From JAUYQR01 sp963822435 (GTDB lineage: Bacteria; Pseudomonadota; Alphaproteobacteria; Rhodobacterales; Rhodobacteraceae), in NCBI GenBank assembly GCA_963822435.1, contig CAWGHN010000004.1, positions 1,178,001-1,242,000 on the forward strand: a stretch of DNA of 64,000 nt, in the 5' to 3' direction. The notes below the pieces were generated by a model, which was not told the origin of the DNA, did no database searches, and saw only the letters and a list, made by a program, of their open reading frames with translations. This document shows positions 16,286 through 23,868 of the stretch, in pieces (the stretch's first letter is position 1; each line of letters begins with the position of its first letter). A program made the position numbers and the translations under genes.

Positions 16286-17457
16286 GCGCCCTCCGCGATC
16301 TTCGGCAGCCCCAGGATCATCCGCTTCTCGGCCTCGGTCAGGAACTCGGCCGCACCGACCCGCGCCCATTGCTGGTCGCGCTCCACCGCCAGCGCCGGGA
16401 TCTGGTCCAGATCCGCGCGCAGCTCCACCAACTCCCCCGTGAACCCCGACAGCCAGTGCGACAGCGACCCCATCACCCGCCCGACCAGCGGCAACACCGT
16501 CAGCCGATAAAACGCCCGGTTCGCCTCCTGATAGTTGGCATAGGTCGCATCCCCCGGTATCCCCATCAGCATCGGCGGCACGCCAAAGGCGATCGCGATC
16601 TCCCGCGCCGCCGCCTCCTTGGTCTTCTGAAACTCCATGTCCGAAGGGCTGAACCCCATCGGCTTCCAGTCGAGCCCGCCCTCCAACAGCATCGGCCGCC
16701 CGGCATTGCGCGCGCCCTGATGGTGGCTCTCCATCTCGCTCACCAGCCGGTCATACTGGTCCGCCGACAGGCTCGACTGCCCATCCGCCCCCTTGTAGAC
16801 AATCGCCCCCGACGGCCGCGCCGCATTGTCCAACAGCGATTTCGACCATGCAGATGCCGAGTTGTGCACATCCACCGCCACCGCCGCCGCCTGCATCGGC
16901 GAAAACCCGTAGTGGTCGTCCTGCGGATGGAAACTGCGCACATGGCAGATCGGGCTCACCGCCCCCGTCACGTCAAACCGGTGCGACCGCCCGCTCACGG
17001 TGTAATCATAGGCCACCGGCCAGCCATCCGCCCCCGGCACCAGGCTCATCCGGTCGGCGCGCAAGACATGCAACTCGCCCGGCAACACCCCCGCCCCCGG
17101 CACCGCCTCGACATAGGCGTTCCCGGCCAACAGCAGATAGCCATAGACCGCCTCCAGAAACTCGGCCCGCCCCTGCCCCGCATTGGGCCGGCCCAGCAGC
17201 CCCAGCACCGGATGCGCCTCGAACCGCCGCTCCGCGTCCTGGCACACCAGGGGCAAGGCCGCCGCCGCCTCGGCAATCAGCCGCACCGCACGAAACCCGA
17301 TCGGGTTGCCCTGAAACCCGGTCCGCGCCAGCGACACCGCATCGCGCGGGCTCCACGCCACCCGCCCCGACGACCCCCACGCCACCACCCGCCCGGTGGC
17401 CGAGGCCTTCTGCTCCGGCACCGCAACCACCGGTTTTCGCAAGAAATCAAACACCAT
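16282..17457 (-). CDS. orfg3: GTA portal protein, HK97 family (orfg3)
   Basis: A 391-residue portal protein forming the DNA channel at the head vertex. Diagnostic regions: RTGFQGNPIGFRAVRLIAEA (about 39-58), HVLRADRMSLVPGADGWPVA (about 125-144), and AIAFGVPPMLMGIPGDATYANYQEA (about 285-309, the classic portal segment before the crown). The start at 17457 (MVFDFLRKPVV) has GAGGGAG 8 bases upstream; the longer open frame begins with TTG at 17484 and places the ribosome site inside the gene. It is 119 bases from g2, with a dispersed repeat between. Confidence 0.95.
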   Translation of the reverse strand: MVFDFLRKPVVAVPEQKASATGRVVAWGSSGRVAWSPRDAVSLARTGFQGNPIGFRAVRLIAEAAAALPLVCQDAERRFEAHPVLGLLGRPNAGQGRAEFLEAVYGYLLLAGNAYVEAVPGAGVLPGELHVLRADRMSLVPGADGWPVAYDYTVSGRSHRFDVTGAVSPICHVRSFHPQDDHYGFSPMQAAAVAVDVHNSASAWSKSLLDNAARPSGAIVYKGADGQSSLSADQYDRLVSEMESHHQGARNAGRPMLLEGGLDWKPMGFSPSDMEFQKTKEAAAREIAIAFGVPPMLMGIPGDATYANYQEANRAFYRLTVLPLVGRVMGSLSHWLSGFTGELVELRADLDQIPALAVERDQQWARVGAAEFLTEAEKRMILGLPKIAEGA

Positions 17458-17536
17458 CGCCGCCGCTCCCTCATCCTCGGGCAAAGCCCCGCCGCGCCCC
17501 GGCCCGCAACAGGCTGGAACTCACACCCCGAAGGGC

Positions 17537-17575
17537 CTTCATCTGTCCGAAAATATCCCCGCCGGAGGCTCCGCC
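17537..17575. repeat. dispersed palindromic repeat between g2 and g3
   Basis: Contains CATCTGTCCGAAAATATCCC followed by a short inverted GCCGGAGGCTCCGCC. The same head sequence recurs at 24625-24677 (between fabD and fabG), and a shorter relative lies at 19440-19470. It lies between the terminase stop and portal start in the GTA operon. Confidence 0.6.
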
Positions 17576-17576
17576 C

Positions 17577-18947
17577 TTACAGCGTCCGCACCATCGGCCG
17601 CGCCACCTGCCCCGCCGGATCGACCATCAACTCGGTCAACGCCCACACCAGCGCGTCCAGCCGGTCCGGCGACCCGCCCCCGGTCCAGCCCGTCACTGTC
17701 ATCTGGCACATCTGCGCTTCCAGCTTGGCCAGACCGCGCACATGCGCCACCCGACCCTGCTCGTAAAGCGCCGCCACCGGCTCGGCGCGCAGCATCTTCG
17801 ACCGTGTCGCATGAACCGCGCGATAGGGAACCAGGGGGTCGATCATCCGCACCACCCGCTCCACCAGATCGCCGCCCTGGTTCACCTCGGCCACCAGCCG
17901 GTCCGCCTTGTGCCGGTCCATCGCCGCCAGCGCCGCCCGCGCCCATCCCTCGGGCGAGGCGCCGCGCACCGACGCATCCTCCAGGACCACCGCCCGCCAC
18001 TGCCGCGGATCGCCCCGCGTATCGGCACCGACCACAATGATCCCGCATTCATCGCTCGACTTGTGCGATGTCACCGGCGGGTCCACCGCCACCACGATCC
18101 GCGTCAACTCCGGCACCACATCCAGCCGCGCACCGTCCAGTTGCGGCATCGACCACAGCGCACCCGCCACCTCTTCAACCAGCACGCCCTCCAACTCCTG
18201 CCGCCCCAGGCTCGTCCCGCCAAACCGCGCCTGCACTTCGGTCAGGAACGATTCCGCCAGATAGGCCCGGTTCGCCTCGGTCGGCGCATGGGTGATCACG
18301 GTCGAGGGGTTCTTCAGGATCGCCTTCAACACCCCCACATTGCGCGGTGTCGTCGTCACCACCTGCCGCGGCGTCTTGCCCAGCCGCAGCGCGAACTGCA
18401 ACTGATCCCAGGTCTCGCCACCCTTCTTCCACTTGCCCAATTCGTCCGCCCAGGCCGCATCGAACTGCGGCCCGCGCAAGCTTTCCGGGTCATGCGCCGA
18501 AAACACCTGCGCCACCGCCCCGTTCGGCCATTCCAGCATCTTGCGGCTCGCGTGCCACTCCGGGCGGCGGTCCGGCGGCGAACAGGCAAGGATGCCGCTT
18601 TCGCCCAGGATCATCACCTCGCGCACCTGATCGACGGTCTCGCCCACCAGCGCCACCCGCCGCGACCGGCCCGGATCGTTCGGCCCTGCGCCTTCAACCT
18701 CCGCCCGCACCCACTCCGCCCCGGCCCGGGTCTTGCCCGCCCCGCGTCCACCCATGATCACCCAGGTTTTCCAGGCGCCGCGCGGCGGGATCTGATGCGG
18801 CAACGCCCAGAATTCAAAGATCCACGGCAACGACAACAGCGCGTTCTCGTCCAGCGATCCCAGAAACTCAGTCACGTCCTCCGGCGTCGCGGAGGCAAGC
18901 CAGGCGGCGCCCGATTTCAGCCCGCGCGGCGTCAAAGTCGAGGGCAC
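17577..18947 (-). CDS. orfg2: GTA large terminase subunit (orfg2)
   Basis: The DNA-packaging motor: N-terminal ATPase and C-terminal nuclease. The Walker A-like motif is GGRGAGKTRAGAEWV, followed by the Walker B-like region FDAAWADELGKWK and motif III TTTPRN. The nuclease domain has VVAVDPPVTS and EVNQGGD acidic residues and the C-terminal DRLDALVWALTEL. Start is uncertain: GTG at 18947 is used here because it keeps the segment LKSGAAWLASATP, which I recall from homologues; TTG at 18992 and GTG at 18875 are alternatives. It overlaps g1, whose stop is at 18868, by about 80 bases with this start. Confidence 0.93.
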   Translation of the reverse strand: MPSTLTPRGLKSGAAWLASATPEDVTEFLGSLDENALLSLPWIFEFWALPHQIPPRGAWKTWVIMGGRGAGKTRAGAEWVRAEVEGAGPNDPGRSRRVALVGETVDQVREVMILGESGILACSPPDRRPEWHASRKMLEWPNGAVAQVFSAHDPESLRGPQFDAAWADELGKWKKGGETWDQLQFALRLGKTPRQVVTTTPRNVGVLKAILKNPSTVITHAPTEANRAYLAESFLTEVQARFGGTSLGRQELEGVLVEEVAGALWSMPQLDGARLDVVPELTRIVVAVDPPVTSHKSSDECGIIVVGADTRGDPRQWRAVVLEDASVRGASPEGWARAALAAMDRHKADRLVAEVNQGGDLVERVVRMIDPLVPYRAVHATRSKMLRAEPVAALYEQGRVAHVRGLAKLEAQMCQMTVTGWTGGGSPDRLDALVWALTELMVDPAGQVARPMVRTL

Positions 18948-19197
18948 CCCCGGCTCCAACCTGCCCGGCAATCTGCTTGCGGAGTTTGTCAACTTTCGCC
19001 CTTTCTTCCAGCACGTGCAGCGCCGTGGTGCGCAATTCGCGCACCGCCGCCTGCGCCGCCTTCACTTCACTCATCTGTCCGGCACGGAGCGCCGTAATCG
19101 CGCGATACAACTCCTCCGCCGCCATTCGGTACAAACCATCCGCCACCGCCAGCACATCGTCCGGCACGGCGTCTCCGTCGGAGAACCTGATTGTCAT
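18868..19197 (-). CDS. orfg1: GTA small terminase subunit (orfg1)
   Basis: A 109-residue protein at the head of the cluster, equivalent to RcGTA g1, shown in R. capsulatus to be the small terminase (TerS). Start at 19197 (MTIRFSDGDAVPDDVL) follows a GAAGG site; the open frame runs further upstream without a better start. The middle is strongly helical and charged (EVKAAQAAVRELRTTALHVL, ERAKVDKLRKQIAGQ), as expected for an oligomerising TerS that lacks site-specific DNA recognition. As the first gene it is preceded by the probable GTA promoter region. Confidence 0.92.
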   Translation of the reverse strand: MTIRFSDGDAVPDDVLAVADGLYRMAAEELYRAITALRAGQMSEVKAAQAAVRELRTTALHVLEERAKVDKLRKQIAGQVGAGGALDFDAARAEIGRRLACLRDAGGRD

Positions 19198-19369
19198 CTG
19201 CCTTCGCCACCTCTCATGCCGCACCGCAGGGGCGAAACGTGAAAAAGCGGCCAACGGGTTGCCCCGGGCCGCTCTCACATTTCTTTCAGCATGCCATGAT
19301 CTCTACCTTGGACCGCCCGCCAAGTCAAGCGAAAAATTCAATCGCGGCAATGGGTTACGGATCTCCCTC

Positions 19370-19384
19370 TTAACCTTTCGTTAA
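19370..19384. promoter_or_regulatory. CtrA-type binding site TTAA-N7-TTAA
   Basis: An exact full CtrA consensus: TTAA (19370-19373), seven bases CCTTTCG, TTAA (19381-19384). It lies 173 bases upstream of the g1 start in an AT-rich island. CtrA is the cell-cycle/motility response regulator known to be required for GTA expression in several Rhodobacterales; in R. capsulatus its effect on the structural cluster is described as indirect through GafA. Whether this site is bound is inference. Confidence 0.6.
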
Positions 19385-19439
19385 CTCTGCGGCCATCGGC
19401 GAACCCCCACTGTGCGCCCCTCCCCCGGCCCCCGCTTCC

Positions 19440-19470
19440 CCTTTGAAAAATATCCCCGCCGGAGGCTCTT
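19440..19470. repeat. dispersed repeat, short copy
   Basis: CTTTGAAAAATATCCCCGCC followed by GGAGGCTCT. It shares AATATCCCCGCCGGAGGCT with the copy at 17537-17575. It lies in the GTA upstream region. Confidence 0.55.
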
Positions 19471-19626
19471 ACCAAGCCGGTTGAGCCGCAGGCTCAGAGG
19501 CGAGGAAAAAAGGAATGCGCCGCAGGCGCTCAATCAACCAAGGCCCGTCACCGGCGCAGCGCGATGTTGGTGAACAATCCCCTAGCGCGCCCGCCAAGCC
19601 GTTGATTTCCCCCAGGCACCCCCATC

Positions 19627-19641
19627 GTCCCACGGTGGGAC
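19627..19641. repeat. 15-bp palindrome GTCCCACGGTGGGAC
   Basis: Perfect 7-bp arms GTCCCAC/GTGGGAC around one central base. The identical 15-mer occurs at 46489-46503 inside the first codons of the phn acetyltransferase gene. It lies just downstream of the mltG stop and could act as a short hairpin or a protein-binding site. Confidence 0.5.
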
Positions 19642-19646
19642 AGGCG

Positions 19647-20825
19647 TCACTCGCCCTGAACGCCGCCCTCGCCCTCGGCCCCCTGCGCCGCCTCGATCGC
19701 ACGCCACCGCGCCACGTTTTCATTGTGCTCGGCCAGCGTCACCGCAAACGCATGCCCCCCCGTGCCATCGGCCACAAAGAACAGATAGTCGGTCGCATCC
19801 GGGTTCAGCGCCGCCTCGATCGACAACCGCCCTGGGTTCGCAATCGGCGTCGGCGGCAGCCCGTCAATCACATAGGTATTCCACGGCGTCGCGCGGCGCA
19901 GCTCGCTCTGCCGCAAGCCCCGCCCCAGCACACCCTCGCCCTTGGTCACCCCGTAGATCACCGTCGGGTCCGTCTGCAACCGCATCCCCTGCTCCAGCCG
20001 GTTGACGAACACGCTCGCCACCTGCCGCCGTTCCTCCGGGACCGCGGTTTCCTTCTCCACGATCGACGCCATGATCAACGCCTCTTCCGGCGTGTCATAC
20101 GGCAATCCCTCGGCCCGCGCTTCCCAGGCCGCCGCCAGCACCGCCGCCTGCGCCTGGCTCATCGCCGCGATCAGCGCCGCCCGGTCCGACCCCTTGGCCA
20201 CCTCATAGCTCCCCGGCGCAAGCGAGCCTTCCGGCGGCACCGCTTCAATCGTGCCCGCCAGAAAATCCGCCCGCTTCAGCCCCTCGACCACCTGCCAGCT
20301 CGTCACCCCCTCCGCCACCGTCACCCGGTAGCGCAGATCGGGATCCTCGCTCGCCTGCACGTAAGGCTCAGGCACCGTGCCCGCCGCCGGATCGAACTTC
20401 ACCACCTCGACGAAACTGTTGGTCGCCAGGTCCAGCTCGCTCAACACCACATCAAACGCCGCCACCCCGATGCGGAAGTTGACGTCCCGCCCGCAGGTCG
20501 ACGCGCCCCCCGCCGTGATCGCGTCCAGCACCTCGGCCATCGATGCCCCGGCAGGCACCATATACGACCCGAACTTCAGATCATCCGCCTTGTCCGAATA
20601 ATCCGCCCCGATCCGGAAGATCCGCGCATCCGTCACCGCGCCCCGCTCTTCCAGAGTGCGGCTGACCGCGCTCAGGCTGGCCCCCCGCTCCACCTGCAGG
20701 CAGATCGGCACGTCCAATGGCCCGACCTTGGAAAATTCGTTGCGCCCCCACGCCACCAGCGCCGCCGCCGCGATCAGGATCAGGATGAACAGCGTCAGCG
20801 CGTTCGAGGCGACCGACCGCCACAT
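19647..20825 (-). CDS. mltG: endolytic peptidoglycan transglycosylase MltG (YceG family)
   Basis: Cuts nascent glycan strands at the inner membrane and so sets glycan length. The 392-residue protein has an N-terminal membrane anchor (residues 9-29, ALTLFILILIAAAALVAWG), a LysM-like region about 45-90 (LQVERGASLSAVSRTLEERG), and the catalytic YceG domain with the essential Glu in MASIVEKETAVPEER. The C-terminal LPPTPIANPGRLSIEAALNP and YLFFVADGTGGHAF are family hallmarks. The start overlaps the fabF stop by one base (TGATG). Downstream of fabF is a common place for mltG. Confidence 0.96.
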   Translation of the reverse strand: MWRSVASNALTLFILILIAAAALVAWGRNEFSKVGPLDVPICLQVERGASLSAVSRTLEERGAVTDARIFRIGADYSDKADDLKFGSYMVPAGASMAEVLDAITAGGASTCGRDVNFRIGVAAFDVVLSELDLATNSFVEVVKFDPAAGTVPEPYVQASEDPDLRYRVTVAEGVTSWQVVEGLKRADFLAGTIEAVPPEGSLAPGSYEVAKGSDRAALIAAMSQAQAAVLAAAWEARAEGLPYDTPEEALIMASIVEKETAVPEERRQVASVFVNRLEQGMRLQTDPTVIYGVTKGEGVLGRGLRQSELRRATPWNTYVIDGLPPTPIANPGRLSIEAALNPDATDYLFFVADGTGGHAFAVTLAEHNENVARWRAIEAAQGAEGEGGVQGE

Positions 20826-22087
20826 CAGCCCGTCACCTTGCCCAAGACGAGGCTCGCATTGGTGCCACCAAACCCGAACGAGTTCGACAGCGCCACGTCG
20901 ATCTTGCGGCGCACCGCAGCGTTCGCGGCAAGGTTCAGCTTCGGCATCACCGCCGGATTATCAAGGTTGATCGTCGGCGGCGCGACCCCGTCCCTGATCG
21001 CCAGGATGCAGAAGATCGCCTCCACCGCTCCCGCAGCCCCCAGCAGGTGCCCGATCGACGATTTCGTCGAACTCATCACCGCCGCCGCCGCCGCATCGCC
21101 CAGCAGCCGCTCGACCGCCCCCAACTCGATGGTATCGGCCATCGTCGAGGTGCCATGCGCGTTGATGTAATCCACATCCGCAGGCTTCAGCCCCGCCCGC
21201 TTCAGCGCGGCCTCCATGCTGCGATAGCCGCCGTCCCCGTCCTCGCTCGGCGCGGTGATGTGGTAGGCGTCGCCCGACATGCCGTAGCCCAGCACCTCGG
21301 CATAGATCCGCGCCCCGCGCGCCTTTGCGTGCTCGTATTCCTCCAGCACGACGACCCCCGCGCCCTCGCCCATGACGAACCCGTCGCGGTCCGCATCATA
21401 GGGCCGGCTGGCCTTCGTCGGATCATCGGCGCGCTTGGTCGACAGCGCCTTGCAGGCGTTGAACCCGGCAATCCCGATTTCCGAAATCGGGCTCTCCGCG
21501 CCCCCTGCCACCATCACGTCGGCATCGCCCCACTGGATCAGCCGCGCCGCATCGCCAATGGCATGCGCGCCCGTCGAACAGGCCGTCACAACCGCATGGT
21601 TCGGCCCCTTGAAGCCAAAGCGGATCGAAACCTGCCCCGACACCAGATTGATCAACGCACCCGGAATGAAGAACGGGCTCACCCGCTTCGGCCCCTTTTC
21701 CTTGATCAGAACCGCCGTCTCGGCAATCGAGGTCAGCCCCCCGATGCCCGATCCGATCATCACCCCGGTGCGCAGCTTTTCCGCCTCGGATATGTCGTCC
21801 CACCCGGCATCGCGCACCGCCTGAACCGCCGCCGCCATGCCGTAAAGGATAAAATCATCGACCTTGCGCTGGTCCTTCGGCTCCATCCAGTCGTCGGGAT
21901 TGAAGGTGCCGCCGGTGCCATCGCCGCGCGGGATCTCGCAGGCATACTGCGTCACCACGTTCGAGGCGTCGAACCTGGTGATCGGCCCCGCGCCCGATTG
22001 CCCGGCAATCAATCGCTCCCAGGTCGCCTCGACACCGCAGGCCAGCGGCGTCACCATTCCCAGACCTGTGACCACGACACGACGCAT
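20825..22087 (-). CDS. fabF: beta-ketoacyl-ACP synthase II
   Basis: Condensing enzyme of type II fatty-acid synthesis, joining malonyl-ACP to acyl-ACP. The 420-residue protein starts MRRVVVTGLGMVTPLACGVE at 22087; the open frame upstream lacks homology. The Cys-His-His triad is visible: Cys in VVTACSTGAHAIG, His in NAHGTSTMADTIE, His in SSIGHLLGAAGAVE; the C-terminus has the Gly-rich NSFGFGGTNASLVL. An AAGGATGGGGG region precedes the start. It would normally follow acpP directly; here an agmatinase-family gene with flanking repeats separates them. Confidence 0.97.
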   Translation of the reverse strand: MRRVVVTGLGMVTPLACGVEATWERLIAGQSGAGPITRFDASNVVTQYACEIPRGDGTGGTFNPDDWMEPKDQRKVDDFILYGMAAAVQAVRDAGWDDISEAEKLRTGVMIGSGIGGLTSIAETAVLIKEKGPKRVSPFFIPGALINLVSGQVSIRFGFKGPNHAVVTACSTGAHAIGDAARLIQWGDADVMVAGGAESPISEIGIAGFNACKALSTKRADDPTKASRPYDADRDGFVMGEGAGVVVLEEYEHAKARGARIYAEVLGYGMSGDAYHITAPSEDGDGGYRSMEAALKRAGLKPADVDYINAHGTSTMADTIELGAVERLLGDAAAAAVMSSTKSSIGHLLGAAGAVEAIFCILAIRDGVAPPTINLDNPAVMPKLNLAANAAVRRKIDVALSNSFGFGGTNASLVLGKVTG

Positions 22088-22190
22088 CCGAAAACCCCCA
22101 TCCTTAGGCTGAAAGCGGTGATACACGCCCCGCCTTTGGCGTGCAACCAAACCCCGCCCGCACCGGCGGTGCGGTGCGCCCGCGCTTTGC

Positions 22191-22244
22191 CTTCCTCTTT
22201 GCGAAACTATCCCACGGGAGGTTCGGAGGGTGTGAAACCCTCCG
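22191..22244. repeat. direct repeat, left flank of ureohydrolase gene
   Basis: CTTCCTCTTTGCGAAACTAT, then CCCACGGGAGG and a hairpin GGAGGG-TGTGAAA-CCCTCC. A copy in the same orientation, differing at few positions, lies at 23338-23394 on the other side of the ureohydrolase gene. It belongs to the wider ATATCCC-type repeat family in this window. Confidence 0.7.
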
Positions 22245-22271
22245 ATCCCGCCCTCTCTGCCGGACGCGCCC

Positions 22272-23222
22272 TCAACCCTGCCGCGCCAGCACCCCCAGCA
22301 CCGCCGCCAGCAGTTGCGCTGCAAGCCCGGCGCCCAACCCGTCCACATCGCGCGACGGCATGAATTCCACCATGTCCACCCCCGCGATCCGCGCCTTCTC
22401 CGACACCCCGGCGATCAGCTCCAGCACCTGCCAGTAACTCAGGCCTCCCGCCGTCCGCCCGATCACCGCCGGCATCACGCCGGGGTCCAGCGCATCGACA
22501 TCAAGGCAGATGATCACCTCCGCGCCGGCCGGGATCAGGTCCACCGCCCGCCCGACCCCCGACCGCGCCACCTCGCCCGCCGGCACGAAGCTCACGCCCC
22601 AGTCCAGCGCGTCCTGCACATCCGCCACCCGCGCCGACCCGATGCCACGGCTGCCCACCTGCACGATCCGCTCGATATGCCCCATCTCGCTGGCGCGTCG
22701 CATCGTCGACGACAGGCCCAGCCGCTCGCCCCCCACCTCGTCGCGCCAGTCGATATGGGCGTCGATCTGCAGGATGGCAAAGGTCTTGCCGCGCGCGCCA
22801 TAGGCTTCCAGCATCGGTATCGGCAGCGAATCGTCACCGCCGATCAGCACCGGAACCGCCCCCCGGTCCAGGATCAGGTTCACCGCGCCGAAGATGCGCG
22901 CCCGGTTGCCCACCGGATCGGCCTCGTCCTGCGGCAGGTCCCCCGCATCCACCGCCGTCACCCGCCCCGGAAACATCGGCCCGCCAAGATCAAAGTTCAT
23001 GTGTCCAAGGTTTGCCGCATAGGCCGCCCCCGCCGCCCGGATCGCCCGCGGCCCGCCCGCGCAGTAAAACCCCACGCTCGGATACGGCGTGCACCCATCC
23101 GCTCCGATCAGCACGGCCCCCGCCTGCACCCGGCTCAGGTCCCGGCAGCGCGGCAGGCCAAGAAAGGTGTCCGCATCCCCCGCGCCGAACATCGCCCCCA
23201 AACGTGCGCCCGATCCAGCCAT
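22272..23222 (-). CDS. agmatinase/ureohydrolase family protein
   Basis: A 316-residue arginase-superfamily enzyme, expected to hydrolyse a guanidino compound to an amine plus urea with two Mn ions. Metal-site motifs are IGGDDS (128-132), DAHID (154-158) and CLDVDALDP (239-247). The usual first ligand His of GGDHS is replaced by Asp131. RGIGSARVADVQDA (192-205) also fits the agmatinase/guanidinobutyrase group. Start at 23222 (MAGSGARLGAM) was chosen because family homology begins shortly after. It lies between acpP and fabF, an unusual place, and is bounded by two direct repeats, suggesting insertion. Substrate cannot be deduced; agmatine, guanidinobutyrate or another guanidine are possible. 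Confidence 0.85.
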   Translation of the reverse strand: MAGSGARLGAMFGAGDADTFLGLPRCRDLSRVQAGAVLIGADGCTPYPSVGFYCAGGPRAIRAAGAAYAANLGHMNFDLGGPMFPGRVTAVDAGDLPQDEADPVGNRARIFGAVNLILDRGAVPVLIGGDDSLPIPMLEAYGARGKTFAILQIDAHIDWRDEVGGERLGLSSTMRRASEMGHIERIVQVGSRGIGSARVADVQDALDWGVSFVPAGEVARSGVGRAVDLIPAGAEVIICLDVDALDPGVMPAVIGRTAGGLSYWQVLELIAGVSEKARIAGVDMVEFMPSRDVDGLGAGLAAQLLAAVLGVLARQG

Positions 23223-23337
23223 CACCGCCCCTCCTGCCGCCAGGAGATGACCTTGCCCCCGTCGGCCAGCCGGTGGCAAGGCGGCCTTGGCCGATCCCGA
23301 CCCACGGCAGGCAAGTCTCCGCCGCAATCGTCACCAT

Positions 23338-23394
23338 CTTCCTCTTTGCACACATATCCCACGGGAGGGTGCGGGAGGGTGTGAAACCCTCCCG
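23338..23394. repeat. direct repeat, right flank of ureohydrolase gene
   Basis: CTTCCTCTTTGCACACATAT, then CCCACGGGAGGG and a hairpin GGGAGGG-TGTGAAA-CCCTCCC. Nearly identical to 22191-22244 and in the same orientation, about 1.15 kb apart. Confidence 0.7.
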
Positions 23395-23448
23395 CTTCGA
23401 CAGGTGTCCAACGCGATACCAGTGACGAAAAGCCGGATCCGAAACGCA

Positions 23449-23474
23449 AAAGGCGCCCCGCAAGGGACGCCTTT
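23449..23474 (-). terminator. terminator after acpP
   Basis: On the minus strand this reads AAAGGCG-T-CCC, loop TTGC, GGG-G-CGCCTTT then TGCG: an 11-pair stem including one G-T wobble, ending in a short T-run. It starts 25 bases after the acpP stop and would allow acpP to be made in excess of downstream genes. Confidence 0.7.
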
Positions 23475-23499
23475 CACCACCCGCAAATGCGGTTTGAAT

Positions 23500-23733
23500 T
23501 CAGGCAGCTTCCGAGATGAACTTCACCGCGTCGCCGAAGGTCTGGATGGTCTCGGCGGCATCATCCGGGATCTCGATCCCGAACTCTTCCTCGAACGCCA
23601 TCACCAGCTCGACCGTATCAAGGCTGTCAGCGCCCAGATCGTCGATGAACGAGGCCGTCTCGGTGACCTTGTCCTCTTCGACGCCCAGATGCTCGACGAC
23701 GATCTTCTTAACGCGGTCCGCGATGTCGCTCAT
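23500..23733 (-). CDS. acpP: acyl carrier protein
   Basis: A 77-residue acidic carrier of growing acyl chains in fatty-acid synthesis. The phosphopantetheine attachment serine is in DLGADSLDTVELVMAFEEEF, the most conserved part of the family. Start at 23733 (MSDIADRVKKIVVEHLG) matches AcpP; the open frame begins nine codons earlier with unrelated sequence. It follows fabG by about 135 bases and is followed by a strong terminator. Confidence 0.98.
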   Translation of the reverse strand: MSDIADRVKKIVVEHLGVEEDKVTETASFIDDLGADSLDTVELVMAFEEEFGIEIPDDAAETIQTFGDAVKFISEAA

Positions 23734-23868
23734 GTCCGTTCCTCTTTGTGGTGCGGGCAATGCCCGCCTTGTCTCGATATGCCCGTCTCCGGGCGATTTC
23801 CTGCGCGCCTATAGCAAGGGCCGCGCCGCATGGCAAACTGTTTCCAGACACGGTCTGGAAACGCGCCA

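Larger units (their letters stand above)
19198..19646. promoter_or_regulatory. GTA upstream region (no gene)
   Basis: A 449-base non-coding stretch between g1 and mltG, both of which are on the minus strand with mltG upstream. It holds an AT-rich island at about 19325-19385 that contrasts with its surroundings and contains a CtrA-type box (19370-19384), a dispersed repeat (19440-19470) and a 15-bp palindrome (19627-19641). The GTA promoter should lie here, between the AT-rich island and 19197. No convincing sigma-70 hexamers were picked out. Confidence 0.6.

Noticed and set aside
16848..19097. 749-codon plus-strand open frame over the portal and terminase genes
   Set aside because: Antisense to well-supported g2 and g3 genes; composition is Arg/Pro/His-rich low complexity.
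22191..23394. composite transposon or insertion sequence around the ureohydrolase gene
   Set aside because: The flanking repeats are short intergenic palindromes in direct orientation; there is no transposase and no target-site duplication was seen.
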